From: Streptococcus mitis
GTDB lineage: Bacteria > Bacillota > Bacilli > Lactobacillales > Streptococcaceae
DNA: 64,000 bases
Assembly: GCF_009496285.1 (NCBI RefSeq)
Contig: NZ_WIJK01000001.1
Span: 62,001-126,000 of the forward strand
Direction of reading: 5' to 3'
Shown one piece after another: positions 1-8,358 of the stretch. The first letter of the stretch is position 1, and each line of letters opens with the position of its first letter. The notes under the pieces are model-generated. The model did not search any database. It saw nothing but the letters and a program-made list of their open reading frames with translations, and was not told where the DNA came from. The position numbers and the translations under genes are program-made.

Positions 1-225
1 GAAGATTGTGATAACCTCGAACAACGAAAAGCCCGCATGGACTTCTACCTACAAAACGGCTTCAAAACAGCCAATGCTTTTTTGGAGTACGAAGGTCTTA
101 GTTTTGAGATTCTATATCGTGGCGACCACTTTGATGAAGAAGCCTATCGGAATATCTTCCAAAAATTACAAGAAGAAAATTATTTTGACTTCCACATCGA
201 GTACCGTCGCTTTAGTGAACACTAA
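1..225 (+). CDS. GNAT-family N-acetyltransferase, C-terminal part (cut by window edge)
   Basis: The open frame enters from the left edge and reads EDCDNLEQRKARMDFYLQNG and onward to a TAA stop, giving about 74 visible residues. The pattern of a charged helix followed by R-x-x-FY-x-x-x-GF is the usual C-terminal end of a GNAT acetyltransferase fold, where the Y and the GF strand sit beside the acetyl-CoA site. The substrate cannot be told. The internal ATG at 37 lies inside this motif, so it is not the true start. A clear terminator follows. GNAT membership is an inference from a partial sequence. Confidence 0.7.
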   Translation, partial: EDCDNLEQRKARMDFYLQNGFKTANAFLEYEGLSFEILYRGDHFDEEAYRNIFQKLQEENYFDFHIEYRRFSEH

Positions 226-286
226 TCTATACTGCAGTCTTTAACTTCCCAGTAAGAAACTGCAAACTTCTCGACAATGAAAACTC

Positions 287-314
287 AATCACCTGTGCTA
301 CAGGTGATTTTTTT
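287..314 (+). terminator. Rho-independent terminator after the acetyltransferase
   Basis: The inverted repeat AATCACCTGT / ACAGGTGATT has a 2-3 base loop and is followed directly by a run of seven T. It is a strong intrinsic terminator in the plus direction. Confidence 0.85.
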
Positions 315-361
315 GTGATTCCGAAATCAAATAGCAGAAAGTTTTGCTAAATCCATCAAAA

Positions 362-469
362 TATAGTAGATTGAATCTAGAATAGTGCATTACGACTGCT
401 AAAAATATTTCTAGAAATAAGTTTGACTTTCCTAATCGAATTGTTCATCCCTTATTTCAATCTACTATA
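362..469. repeat. RUP-like element, copy 1
   Basis: This 108 bp element begins TATAGTAGATTGAA and ends TTCAATCTACTATA, so it has perfect 14 bp terminal inverted repeats with TA at both ends. Size, ends and TA target fit the pneumococcal RUP family (107 bp, thought to be mobilised by an IS630 transposase). The family name is from memory of RUP features and was not aligned. It is the first of three tandem copies. Confidence 0.75.
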
Positions 470-502
470 GTATTTTCTATTCAATCTGCTACACAACAAA
501 AT

Positions 503-610
503 TATAGTAGATTGAATCTATAATAGTACATCACGACTGCTAAAAATATTTCTAGAAATAAGTTTGATTTTTCTAATCGAATTGTTCATCCCTTATTTGA
601 ATCTACTATA
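503..610. repeat. RUP-like element, copy 2
   Basis: Second 108 bp copy, differing from copy 1 at a handful of positions (for example TCTATAATAG for TCTAGAATAG). It is separated from copy 1 by 33 bp (470-502) and from copy 3 by a nearly identical 33 bp (611-643), which makes a 141 bp repeat period. Confidence 0.75.
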
Positions 611-643
611 GTGTTTTCTATTCAATCTGCTACACAACAAAAT

Positions 644-750
644 TATAGTAGATTGAATCTAGAATAGTACGCTACGAATTCTAAAATATTTCTAGAAATA
701 AGTTTGACTTTCCTAATCGAATTGTTCATCCCTTATTTCAATCCACTATA
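644..750. repeat. RUP-like element, copy 3
   Basis: Third copy, 107 bp: one A is lost from the internal A-run and the right end reads ATCCACTATA instead of ATCTACTATA, so its terminal repeat is slightly decayed. A bidirectional hairpin begins directly after it. Confidence 0.75.
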
Positions 751-751
751 A

Positions 752-783
752 ATAAGGCTGAAACAATTTTGTTTCAGCCTTAT
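752..783. terminator. Bidirectional terminator-like hairpin
   Basis: A perfect 15 bp inverted repeat (ATAAGGCTGAAACAA and its complement) has a 2 base loop. It lies just beyond the stop of the minus-strand pspC-like gene and can terminate that transcript. T-runs on either side are weak, so strength is uncertain. Confidence 0.7.
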
Positions 784-814
784 CTTGATTTCTCTTATAA
801 AAATGTCACTAAGT

Positions 815-1009
815 TTACGCTTTTGTTCCAGCTTCTGGCATGATGAGCCAGAGAATGAGATAGGCAAGAATTCCTGATCCACCTAGTAGAGTGAAGAGGA
901 CCCAAAGTCCACGAACAAGTGTTGCATCAATATCTAAATAGTCAGCAAGGCCTGCACAAACACCTGCAATTTTTTTATCTTGAACATTGCGAACTAAACG
1001 CTTTTCCAT
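815..1009 (-). CDS. PspC-domain small membrane protein
   Basis: This is a 64-residue protein. The first half, with KKIAGVCAGLADYLDIDATLVR, is the PspC (phage-shock protein C) domain signature, and residues about 33-58 form one hydrophobic segment. The family sits in the cytoplasmic membrane and takes part in envelope stress responses in some bacteria. The role in streptococci is not established. An AAGGAGA ribosome site precedes the ATG. It lies downstream of recA on the same strand, but a terminator stands between, so it is probably transcribed separately. A second, longer PspC-domain protein lies at 47972-48322. Confidence 0.85.
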   Translation of the reverse strand: MEKRLVRNVQDKKIAGVCAGLADYLDIDATLVRGLWVLFTLLGGSGILAYLILWLIMPEAGTKA

Positions 1010-1152
1010 ACCAACAGTCTCCTTAGCATTACTTTTATTCTCAATTTATTTTTTCATCAAAGTAACCTTTTGGCAAGAGTCTTCCTCATTTATATTGAGA
1101 AAACCTATCAATCCTGCTCTCATAACCTTGTTTCTTTATTCTCATATAGCAG

Positions 1153-1180
1153 AAAAAGTGGGGATTCCTCCGCCACTTTT
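1153..1180 (-). terminator. recA terminator
   Basis: On the minus strand AAAGTGG and CCACTTT pair around an 11-14 base loop and are followed by T-rich sequence, immediately after the recA stop codon. This ends the cinA-recA transcript here. Confidence 0.75.
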
Positions 1181-1185
1181 ACTTT

Positions 1186-2340
1186 TTAATCTTCAATTTC
1201 GATTTCAAGATCATCGCCAAGGTCAAGAGTCACTTCTTGATTAGCTACTTCTACTTCGGGAGCCTTTACTTTTTCATCGGCTACTGCATCGTCTTCAATC
1301 AAGCCAAACTTGACACGAACTTGGTGGTCAATCTCATCAAAGACTTCTGGATGATCTGCCAAGTATTTCTTTGCATTTTCAGAACCTTGACCAATCTTTT
1401 CGTCTTTATAAGAGTACCATGCTCCTGCCTTCTTGATGATGTCAAGATCACTTGCAATCTTCAAAAGCTCACCAGTTCTTGAAATTCCTTCTCCATACAT
1501 GATTTCAACAAAGGCTTCTTTGAATGGTGGAGCTACCTTGTTTTTAACAACCTTAATCTTGGTTTCCTTACCTACGCTCGTATCTTTTTGATCACCAGTT
1601 CCCTTGATTTGTGTGCTTCCACGAACATCCAAACGGACAGAAGCGTAGAATTTAAGGGCACGTCCACCAGGAGTTGTCTCTGGATTACCAAACATAACTC
1701 CTACTTTTTCACGCAATTGGTTAATGAAGATAGCAATTGTCTTAGTCTTATTAATAGAAGCTCCAAGTTTACGCATAGCCTGGCTCATCATACGAGCTTG
1801 AAGACCAACGTGGCTATCTCCGATATCTCCATCGATTTCCGCACGAGGTACAAGAGCAGCAACTGAGTCGATAACAACAAGGTCAACTGCACCTGAATCA
1901 ATCAATTTCCCAGCAATTTCAAGACCTTGCTCCCCTGAGTCTGGTTGTGACAAGAGCAATTCGTCAATGTTAACCCCAAGAGCTGCTGCATAGGCTGGGT
2001 CAAGCGCGTGCTCCGCATCGATAAAGGCAGCAATTCCGCCTTCTTTTTGGGCTTGCGCTACCGCATGAAGGGCAACCGTTGTCTTACCAGATGATTCTGG
2101 ACCGTAGATTTCGATGATACGTCCCTTTGGATAACCACCTGATCCGAGTGCAATATCAAGAGCCAAAGAACCTGAGCTCATCACTTGGACCTTTTGCTCT
2201 GCACGTTCACCCAAGCGCATGATTGATCCCTTACCGAAATCTTTTTCAATCAATTTAAGGGCATCGTTTAGGGCTTTTTCACGATCAGCACCAAATTTTT
2301 TGCCAATTTCGTCTAATTTTTTTGTTGGTTTTTTCGCCAT
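1186..2340 (-). CDS. recA: Recombinase RecA
   Basis: The protein has 384 residues. RecA forms ATP-dependent filaments on single-stranded DNA and drives homologous recombination, repair and, in streptococci, transformation. Walker A GPESSGKT is at residues 80-87. The conserved core is complete and the C-terminus is the usual acidic tail (ending DDLEIEIED). The start ATG has a GGAGA ribosome site. cinA lies 41 bp upstream on the same strand, as in pneumococcus, where both are late competence genes. Unlike pneumococcus, no dinF or lytA follows; a terminator comes directly after the stop. Confidence 0.99.
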   Translation of the reverse strand: MAKKPTKKLDEIGKKFGADREKALNDALKLIEKDFGKGSIMRLGERAEQKVQVMSSGSLALDIALGSGGYPKGRIIEIYGPESSGKTTVALHAVAQAQKEGGIAAFIDAEHALDPAYAAALGVNIDELLLSQPDSGEQGLEIAGKLIDSGAVDLVVIDSVAALVPRAEIDGDIGDSHVGLQARMMSQAMRKLGASINKTKTIAIFINQLREKVGVMFGNPETTPGGRALKFYASVRLDVRGSTQIKGTGDQKDTSVGKETKIKVVKNKVAPPFKEAFVEIMYGEGISRTGELLKIASDLDIIKKAGAWYSYKDEKIGQGSENAKKYLADHPEVFDEIDHQVRVKFGLIEDDAVADEKVKAPEVEVANQEVTLDLGDDLEIEIED

Positions 2341-2381
2341 TTTATTCTCCTGTATTCTAATAGTCCTTAGACCTTCTTCTA

Positions 2382-3650
2382 TTATAACAAATCTCCATCA
2401 CTTAATAAAGCTTTGCGAACTAGGTTAAAGGCATGTAATACTGCAATTTCTCGCACATCTGCACGACTTCTACCTGCGATATTGGCCTGGATAACTTCTG
2501 CCCCCGAAGCTTGCGCCAAAGCAATAAAAACTGTACCTGCTGGATGTCCTTCTAGGCTATCTGGTCCAGCCACTCCTGTCAAACTAATGCCAAAATCTGA
2601 CTGGGTCTTGATTCGCGCCTGTTCAGCCATTTTTTCAGCAGTAAAGGCTGAGACGACTCCGTGTTTTTCCAATTCAGCCTGTGGAATATCAAGCATCTTA
2701 GCTTTTTCTTCAAGGCTATAAGTCACAAAACCACCTTTAAAGATAGCAGACACACCTGAGAAATCAGCCAAAGTAGCTTGAAAAAGACCTGCAGTCAAGC
2801 TTTCTGCTGCAGTGATAGTTTTCTTTTGCTTTTTCAACTCTTCTACTACCAGACTAGCCAAGCTGGTTTCTTCCCCATAGCCATAGCAAATTTCTCGAAG
2901 TGAAACGCCCTCAAAAGTTTCTCTTTCAAGGATTTTTTGTTCTAAAGTATCTAGAACACGATCTGCTTCTTCTTGACTCTTAGCCTTGGTCGATAAGCGA
3001 AGGGTCACTTCCCCAGTTTTAGCATAAGGTGCCAAGGTTGGATCCGTCTGCTGGTCAATCAAATCTGATAGAATGGTCACTAGCTGGCTCTCACCAATCC
3101 CAAAAAAACGTAGCACACGTGAATAGAGCTTAGATCCCGTTGTCAATCTTGGAAGCAACTCATTTAAGACCATAGGTTTCAATTCACTTGGAGGTCCTGG
3201 TAGAACAACGTAGGTTACCCCAGCCACCTCGATCATACCACCGACTGCCAGTCCTGTTTCGTTTGGTAATGGAGTTGAACCTTGAACGATTTGAGCCTGG
3301 CGTTCATTATTTGGAGTTCTAGCATAGTCTGGTCGATGAGCAAAAAAGTCATCTAGCTTAGCCTGAGCCTGAGGATCAAAAGTCAAGTCGCGTCCCAAAA
3401 ATTGGGCCAAAGTTTGCTTGGTCAAATCATCTTCCGTCGGTCCCAAGCCACCTGTTAAAATGACTAGACTACTGCGATTCTGAGCAATTTCTAACAAGGA
3501 TAAGAGACGAGCCTCGTTATCTCCTACAGCTGTCTGAAAATAGACATCTACACCGATTTCAGCCAATTTTTCAGACAAGAATTGCGCATTGGTATTGACA
3601 ATCTGACCTGTCAAAATCTCTGTTCCAACAGCTATAATTTCTGCTTTCAT
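2382..3650 (-). CDS. cinA: Competence/damage-inducible protein CinA
   Basis: The protein has 422 residues in two domains. The N-terminal MoCF-type domain carries [14 protein letters not shown] near residues 66-79. The C-terminal CinA domain carries [10 protein letters not shown] near residue 270. CinA proteins have nicotinamide-nucleotide amidase and ADP-ribose pyrophosphatase activities in some bacteria; in pneumococcus CinA is reported to bring RecA to the membrane in competent cells. The start has an AGGAGG site. A cin-box match 20 bp upstream indicates competence control by the sigma factor ComX, with read-through into recA. Confidence 0.97.
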   Translation of the reverse strand: MKAEIIAVGTEILTGQIVNTNAQFLSEKLAEIGVDVYFQTAVGDNEARLLSLLEIAQNRSSLVILTGGLGPTEDDLTKQTLAQFLGRDLTFDPQAQAKLDDFFAHRPDYARTPNNERQAQIVQGSTPLPNETGLAVGGMIEVAGVTYVVLPGPPSELKPMVLNELLPRLTTGSKLYSRVLRFFGIGESQLVTILSDLIDQQTDPTLAPYAKTGEVTLRLSTKAKSQEEADRVLDTLEQKILERETFEGVSLREICYGYGEETSLASLVVEELKKQKKTITAAESLTAGLFQATLADFSGVSAIFKGGFVTYSLEEKAKMLDIPQAELEKHGVVSAFTAEKMAEQARIKTQSDFGISLTGVAGPDSLEGHPAGTVFIALAQASGAEVIQANIAGRSRADVREIAVLHAFNLVRKALLSDGDLL

Positions 3651-3668
3651 TTTTTCCTCCTACTTACC

Positions 3669-3676
3669 TATTCGGA
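3669..3676 (-). promoter_or_regulatory. cin-box (ComX/SigX late competence promoter) for cinA-recA
   Basis: The minus strand reads TCCGAATA, with a T-rich run (TTTTTTCAAAG) upstream, 19-26 bases before the cinA ATG. The known streptococcal late-competence element is TACGAATA, with the second base variable. The position in front of cinA matches the known late operon. Confidence 0.8.
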
Positions 3677-3729
3677 TTTCTTTGAAAAAATCGCAGGATA
3701 ATTCCTACGATTTGATGGATAGTTTCTTG

Positions 3730-4749
3730 TTATTCTGACTCCTCAGAAGATGGTGGCAAGTGGCCAAAAAGATTCTCGTACAAGACTATATTGGTCTCCA
3801 AATTCGTAACCTCTGGTTGTCCGAGCGAACGGCGTAAAAGATTTTGCATCTCTAGTATATGCTCACCAGAAACGATTTGGTAAGAAATCCCGTCAATCAT
3901 TTCACCTTCACCACGTAATTGTTGGGTTTCGATATTTTTAAAGGAATCTTGATAACCCATCAACTGAGGAATGGTTGTCGTTGTAATCTCGATATTTGTC
4001 TGCATGTTGTCACTAAGAGCCTTCAGAATCTCTTGGTAGTGACTCACACTGTTCAAACTAAGAATTTTCTCGACAACCTTTTGAATCACTTCACGCTGGC
4101 GTTTTTGACGACCATAGTCCCCTTCAGGATCCTGATAACGCATGCGTGAATAAACAAGGGCTTCTTCACCATTGAGGGTTTGCTCACCGACTCCAATCGA
4201 AATCGTATTAAAAGGTTCCTGATCTTGAATAGAAATTGGGAAGCCGAGAGTGTTGTTGACTGTAATACCACCTACAGCATCAACCATTCTTTGAAGGCCA
4301 TGCATATTGACCATCACATAACGGTCGATATGAATGTTCATCATCTTTTGAATCGTTGAAATAGACAACTCTGCTCCGCCATCAGCATAGGCAGCATTGA
4401 GTTTCGCTTCTCTAACACTACCATCTGGTTGCTGGATTTGTGTGAGAATATCACGCTCCAAACTCATCATGACCGTCTTCTTAGTTTTAGGATTCACTGT
4501 CACTAAGATCATTGAATCACTATTCCCAGCCCATGGGTCTGTACGTTCAACATTTCCTGTATCCACGCCCATAAGCAAAATCGTCAGAGGTTCGGTCGCT
4601 TCAATTACCTTGGTTTCTTCACCGATTTTTTTATAGGTTTTAGCTAAAGTTTGCGTACTTTGCTGATAAATTGTATAGGCATAGGCACCTACACCTAGCA
4701 CAGTCACAAGGACCAAACCCAAAAACATTCCAATTATTTTTTTTACCAT
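3730..4749 (-). CDS. lytR: LytR-CpsA-Psr (LCP) family cell-wall ligase
   Basis: The protein has 339 residues. It has a short cytoplasmic N-terminus, one membrane segment (about residues 6-27) and an extracellular LCP domain from about residue 54. Visible LCP marks are LLMGVDTG, the GNSDSMILV stretch with the catalytic-site Asp, SLERD, and a late YSRMRYQDPEGDYGRQKRQ segment. LCP enzymes move teichoic-acid or capsule chains from a lipid carrier to peptidoglycan. The gene lies 4 bp after an acetyltransferase gene, which follows tsaE with an overlap. This suggests one tsaE-acetyltransferase-lytR transcript, the order known in pneumococcus. Confidence 0.93.
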   Translation of the reverse strand: MVKKIIGMFLGLVLVTVLGVGAYAYTIYQQSTQTLAKTYKKIGEETKVIEATEPLTILLMGVDTGNVERTDPWAGNSDSMILVTVNPKTKKTVMMSLERDILTQIQQPDGSVREAKLNAAYADGGAELSISTIQKMMNIHIDRYVMVNMHGLQRMVDAVGGITVNNTLGFPISIQDQEPFNTISIGVGEQTLNGEEALVYSRMRYQDPEGDYGRQKRQREVIQKVVEKILSLNSVSHYQEILKALSDNMQTNIEITTTTIPQLMGYQDSFKNIETQQLRGEGEMIDGISYQIVSGEHILEMQNLLRRSLGQPEVTNLETNIVLYENLFGHLPPSSEESE

Positions 4750-4753
4750 ACTC

Positions 4754-5275
4754 TTATTCGTCTATCAGTTGACCCATTAGGTAAACATCTAGAAACTCTC
4801 CTCCTTCTATACAAGCACCACGTTCCTGTAATCCTTCTATGATAAAGCCCATTTTTTCATACAGATGCACCGCGGCAAGATTTCTTTTTTGAACTGTCAA
4901 TTGTAACCGTCGAATACTACCACTTGATTTGGCCCATTCAATAGTTTCTTCCATCAAGATACTACCGAGACCATTTCCCCAGTAAGCTTTTTTTATTCCT
5001 AAAAAAACATCTCCAATATGACTGACTCGCGGACGTTGATCAGCTGTTGTATTGATGATTCCTACTAACTCATCATTCAAAAAAGCGAGTAGGGTAATTT
5101 GATTATCCGACTGGGCCTGCTTATCCAAAAAATGTTGCATCTCAGACTCACTCATTGCAATCCCATTTTCATCCAGACTGGTAAAATTAGACTCTTGACC
5201 AATTTGATCTAAGAGAGCAATGACCGCTGAAGCATCCTGGATTTCCGCTTCACGGATTAAAAGATCATACTCCAT
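4754..5275 (-). CDS. GNAT-family N-acetyltransferase
   Basis: The protein has 173 residues with a complete GNAT fold: an N-terminal IREAEIQDASAVIALL segment, an acetyl-CoA binding stretch near KAYWGNGLGSILMEETIEWA, and a C-terminal VQKRNLAAVHLYEKMGFIIEG with the N-x-x-A-x-x-LY-x-x-x-GF pattern. It resembles the RimI/RimL-like group, but no substrate can be assigned. It overlaps the end of tsaE by 11 bp and stops 4 bp before lytR, so the three genes are almost certainly cotranscribed. Confidence 0.92.
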   Translation of the reverse strand: MEYDLLIREAEIQDASAVIALLDQIGQESNFTSLDENGIAMSESEMQHFLDKQAQSDNQITLLAFLNDELVGIINTTADQRPRVSHIGDVFLGIKKAYWGNGLGSILMEETIEWAKSSGSIRRLQLTVQKRNLAAVHLYEKMGFIIEGLQERGACIEGGEFLDVYLMGQLIDE

Positions 5276-5708
5276 CCGTCAATCCTTTCAAAAGTTCTGT
5301 CGCTCTTTGGCCATGAGCATGAAAGACGATTTCTCGGCCCTCATCTTTTTTAAGGATTTCTAACTCCAGATAATCTGATGGAAGATTTTCCCCCAATAGA
5401 TGTCCCCACTCAATAACCGTTACACCTGAACCAAAAAGAAATTCATCCAAGTCGATAGAATCTGCATCCCCTTCGATGCGATAAACATCTAAGTGATATA
5501 AGGGTAGACGTCCCTCATATTCTCGAACAATGGTATAAGTAGGACTTTTAATCATTTGATGAATGTCTAATCCCTTAGCCAGACCCTTTGTTAGCGTTGT
5601 TTTCCCAGCACCTAATTCACCAGTCAAAATCAACACATCATTTCTTTCTAACAAATGCCCTAGGTCTTCCCCAAGTGCAATCAACTCATCTTCATTTTTT
5701 GTGTACAT
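5265..5708 (-). CDS. tsaE: tRNA threonylcarbamoyladenosine synthesis ATPase TsaE
   Basis: From the ATG at 5708 the protein has 147 residues, the usual TsaE length. The Walker A motif GELGAGKTT is at residues 30-38, followed by KGLAKGLDI and the TsaE-typical SPTYTIVREY and LYHLDVYR stretches. TsaE works with TsaB and TsaD to make t6A37 in tRNAs that read ANN codons. An upstream in-frame ATG at 5756 is possible, but it would place the promoter inside the gene. The chosen ATG lies only 7 bases after a good extended -10 box, so its mRNA would be leaderless or nearly so. Confidence 0.93.
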   Translation of the reverse strand: MYTKNEDELIALGEDLGHLLERNDVLILTGELGAGKTTLTKGLAKGLDIHQMIKSPTYTIVREYEGRLPLYHLDVYRIEGDADSIDLDEFLFGSGVTVIEWGHLLGENLPSDYLELEILKKDEGREIVFHAHGQRATELLKGLTDGV

Positions 5709-5714
5709 GTACTT

Positions 5715-5723
5715 ATTATACCA
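5715..5723 (-). promoter_or_regulatory. Extended -10 promoter of tsaE (possibly leaderless)
   Basis: The minus strand reads TTGGTATAAT, an extended -10 (TGG-TATAAT), ending 6 bases before the ATG at 5708. Transcription would start at or next to the A of the ATG. No convincing -35 hexamer and no ribosome site are seen. Confidence 0.65.
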
Positions 5724-5756
5724 AAAAGTTTTATTTTGTGATATTTCCATCAACAA

Positions 5757-5784
5757 AAAAAGAGGAGACTCCCCTCTTTTTTTG
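5757..5784 (-). terminator. Terminator of the purine permease gene
   Basis: On the minus strand AAAGAGGGG / CCTCTTTTTTT pair around AGTCT and end in a T-run. It lies 10 bp beyond the permease stop. The A-run on the other side may also stop transcription from the opposite direction. Confidence 0.85.
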
Positions 5785-5793
5785 TTTTTGTCA

Positions 5794-7215
5794 TTAGTTA
5801 AGAGCCATACTGATGTAATTCAAGATAAACAAGGCATCCAAAATCCAAATCATGACATGCACATCTTTCACTTGACCTTTGACAACCTTCGTCAAAGTAT
5901 AAGTTAAGAAACCAACGGCAATCCCTTGTGTGATTGAGTAACTGAATCCCATAAAGATAGATGTGAAGAAAGCTGGAACAGCTTCAGCCATATCATCCCA
6001 AGGAATATTTTTCAAGTTAGAGAGCATCATAATTCCGACAATAATCAAAATTGGTGCAGTTGCAGCTGTTGGAACGATTGCTAGAAGTGGGCTAAAGAAG
6101 CTTGATAGGGCAAAACAGATGGCAACAACCAAAGCTGTCAAACCAGTACGTCCACCAGCACCGATACCAGCTGCAGACTCAACATAAGTTGTAACGTTTG
6201 AAGTACCTGCAATAGCACCTACTGAAGTTGCCACCAAGTCAGAGTAAAGAGCCTTATCCAATTTAGCTGACTCATGGTTTTCACCACTTGTTGCAATGAT
6301 ACCAACTTTTTCACCAGTACCGATAAGAGTACCGATAGTATCAAAAATATCTGTCAATGAGAAGGCAAGAATGGCCATCAAGGTTTCTGGCAAACGAGAG
6401 GTGTTTGAAATCAGAGATCCCAATCCTTCTGAACCAAGAGCAGCACCAAACAAGGTTCCTAGATCGTTAACTGCTGATGAAAGATTATTGCTTGCAAAGT
6501 CAATGCTAGACAAATCAACAAGACCAACAGCAATCGCAAGAACTGTCGTTGTCAAAATAGAAAGGATGATACCACCTTTGATCCCCTTAACAACGAAGAA
6601 GATAGTAATGGCAATACCTGCAAGAGCTACCAAGACAGCTGGCGTGTTGAAGTCTACCAATCCTGGAACAGCTGCTGAGTTTGCAGTAAGTGCTGCTTGA
6701 GCCTTATCTGCTCCTTCACCTGCTACTGTATAAGTACCTGGGTCAATCGAGAATTTCAAGAGACCAGCATTCTTAATCCCAACATAAGCAAGGAAAACCC
6801 CAATACCTGCTGAAATCGCTGAACGAAGTGTTGTAGGAATAGACTCAATGATCATTTTACGAACATTGGTCAATGTAATAATCAGTGAAATAACTCCACA
6901 GATGAAGACCATCCCAAGAGCTTCTTTCCAAGTGTAGCCCATCCCAAATACAACTGTAAATGTAAAGAAGGCGTTAAGTCCCATACCTGGAGCTTGTGCA
7001 TATGGCAAGTTAGCATAGAAGGCCATCATCAAAGTTCCCACAACAGAACCGATGATTGTTGCCAAGAATACACCCTGAACAGGCATTCCTGTTTGTGAAA
7101 GCATTTGAGGGTTTACAAAGAGAATATAACTCATTGCAAAGAAAGTTGTTAAACCAGCAAGAACCTCTGTACGGACGTCTGTCCCGTGCTCTTTTAGTTT
7201 AAATAGTTTGTCCAT
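5794..7215 (-). CDS. NCS2-type purine permease (AzgA/PbuG-like, guanine/hypoxanthine)
   Basis: The protein has 473 residues and many hydrophobic segments, beginning MDKLFKLKEHGTDVRTEVLAGLTTFFAMSY in two stretches typical of the AzgA/PbuG branch. The family motif region QAPGMGLNAFFTFTVV and the later SLTDIFDTIGTLIGTGEK are present. These are proton-coupled importers of hypoxanthine, guanine or adenine. It is a single-gene unit with its own promoter (7253-7281) and terminator (5757-5784), divergent from the Cof-type phosphatase gene. No purine riboswitch was found in the short leader. Confidence 0.93.
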   Translation of the reverse strand: MDKLFKLKEHGTDVRTEVLAGLTTFFAMSYILFVNPQMLSQTGMPVQGVFLATIIGSVVGTLMMAFYANLPYAQAPGMGLNAFFTFTVVFGMGYTWKEALGMVFICGVISLIITLTNVRKMIIESIPTTLRSAISAGIGVFLAYVGIKNAGLLKFSIDPGTYTVAGEGADKAQAALTANSAAVPGLVDFNTPAVLVALAGIAITIFFVVKGIKGGIILSILTTTVLAIAVGLVDLSSIDFASNNLSSAVNDLGTLFGAALGSEGLGSLISNTSRLPETLMAILAFSLTDIFDTIGTLIGTGEKVGIIATSGENHESAKLDKALYSDLVATSVGAIAGTSNVTTYVESAAGIGAGGRTGLTALVVAICFALSSFFSPLLAIVPTAATAPILIIVGIMMLSNLKNIPWDDMAEAVPAFFTSIFMGFSYSITQGIAVGFLTYTLTKVVKGQVKDVHVMIWILDALFILNYISMALN

Positions 7216-7252
7216 TTTTAATCTCCTTTGTCATTTTACGAACAATAGAACC

Positions 7253-7285
7253 ATTATATCATCAATCATTCACCTTTTCAAGGTG
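7253..7285 (-). promoter_or_regulatory. Permease promoter with a palindrome across the -35
   Basis: The minus strand has TTGAAA (7281-7276), a 17 bp spacer and TATAAT (7258-7253), close to the sigma-A consensus. The perfect palindrome CACCTT-TTC-AAGGTG (7271-7285) covers the -35, so a dimeric regulator could block the promoter there. Read on the plus strand the palindrome is also followed by a T-run, so a terminator role is an alternative. Confidence 0.7.
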
Positions 7286-7365
7286 TTTTTTTAAAAAATT
7301 AAAAAACACTAATAGATATTGTTCTCCCGCATTTCACTTAGAGTCAGCTTTTCTCTCCGCTTTTT

Positions 7366-7373
7366 GATATAAT
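7366..7373 (+). promoter_or_regulatory. Extended -10 promoter of the Cof-type phosphatase gene
   Basis: TTGATATAAT gives a TGA-TATAAT extended -10 about 40 bp before the ATG at 7413. A GGGAGGA ribosome site precedes that ATG. Confidence 0.6.
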
Positions 7374-7412
7374 AGAAAACATCTTATCTGAAACTAGATT
7401 CGGGAGGATCTT

Positions 7413-8225
7413 ATGACCCAAAAAATGATTGCCGTCGACTTGGACGGAACCTTACTTAATGGCGAAAGCAAATTATCGGATTTTACCAAGGATACTATCA
7501 AACAAATATCTAAAAAGGGCCACCATGTCGTGATTGCAACAGGTCGCCCTTATCGTATGGCTAAAGATTTTTATGACCAGCTTGAACTTGAAACGCCTAT
7601 GATCAATTTCAATGGTTCACTCACTCACTTGCCTGGTAAGGTTTGGGAGCATGAAAAATGCCTGACTGTTGATAAAAAGTATCTCTTAGATATGGTTCAA
7701 CGAAAAGAGGAAATCGAGGCCGACTTTATCGCAGGTGAATACCGTAAAAAGTTTTACATTACAGCTCCAGACAAGGACATTGCCGACCCTAGGCTATTTG
7801 GTGTTGAAAACTTCAGACCTGAAAATCAGTTTAATTCTGAACTTGTCACCAAGGATCCTAACTGCATTTTATTGCAGACTCGCGCAAGTGACAAATATGC
7901 CCTAGCAGAAGAGATGAATCAGTTTTACAAGCACCAACTCAATATTAACACTTGGGGTGGTCCTTTAAACATCCTCGAATGTACACCCAAAGGAGTTCAC
8001 AAGGCCTTTGCCCTTGAATATCTTCTCAATGTCATGAATATAGACAAACAGAATTTAATTGCCTTTGGCGACGAACACAATGACCAAGAAATGCTTTCCT
8101 TTGCAGGCAAAGGATATGCTATGAAAAATGCTAATCCTGCTCTACTTCCTTTCGCTGACCAACAGTTGCCACTAACCAACGAGGAAGATGGAGTCGCTCA
8201 CTTTTTACAGGAACACTTCCTTTAA
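7413..8225 (+). CDS. Cof-type HAD phosphatase
   Basis: The protein has 270 residues. HAD motif I is DLDGTLL (residues 9-15, nucleophile Asp9), motif II is the VVIATGRPY stretch, and motif IV is FGDEHNDQEMLSFAG in the last quarter. The cap between them is of the Cof (C2B) type. Such enzymes dephosphorylate sugar phosphates, nucleotides or flavin and pyridoxal phosphates; the substrate cannot be read from sequence. It stands alone between its own promoter and a terminator, divergent from the purine permease gene. Confidence 0.93.
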   Translation: MTQKMIAVDLDGTLLNGESKLSDFTKDTIKQISKKGHHVVIATGRPYRMAKDFYDQLELETPMINFNGSLTHLPGKVWEHEKCLTVDKKYLLDMVQRKEEIEADFIAGEYRKKFYITAPDKDIADPRLFGVENFRPENQFNSELVTKDPNCILLQTRASDKYALAEEMNQFYKHQLNINTWGGPLNILECTPKGVHKAFALEYLLNVMNIDKQNLIAFGDEHNDQEMLSFAGKGYAMKNANPALLPFADQQLPLTNEEDGVAHFLQEHFL

Positions 8226-8239
8226 CACCATCCGTTCTG

Positions 8240-8285
8240 TACTTTTTGGGTAGAACTTAACTACCTTAAAAGTATGGAATTTTTT
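8240..8285 (+). terminator. Terminator of the Cof-type phosphatase gene
   Basis: ACTTTT..GGTAG and CTACC..AAAAGT form a bulged stem with a 7 base loop, then ATGGAATTTTTT supplies the T-run. It fits the plus-strand gene ending at 8225. Confidence 0.75.
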
Positions 8286-8316
8286 AATCACCAGAAATTG
8301 ATGGAAGAAAAAGGAC

Positions 8317-8341
8317 TTGAATCTGGTTAATTTAGATTCAA
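8317..8341 (-). terminator. Terminator of the lipoprotein gene
   Basis: TTGAATCT and AGATTCAA pair around 9 bases, and the minus strand continues GTCCTTTTTC. It lies 18 bp beyond the stop at 8359. Confidence 0.6.
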
Positions 8342-8358
8342 ATCCCTACAAATAATGT

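Noticed and set aside
4742..4752. Cin-box-like GACGAATA just before lytR
   Set aside because: The first base differs from the consensus, it encodes the last codons of the acetyltransferase gene, and it is only a few bases from the lytR ATG.
7234..7246. PurR-box-like TTTTACGAACAAT near the purine permease
   Set aside because: It has two mismatches to the known box and lies in the transcribed leader instead of upstream of the promoter.
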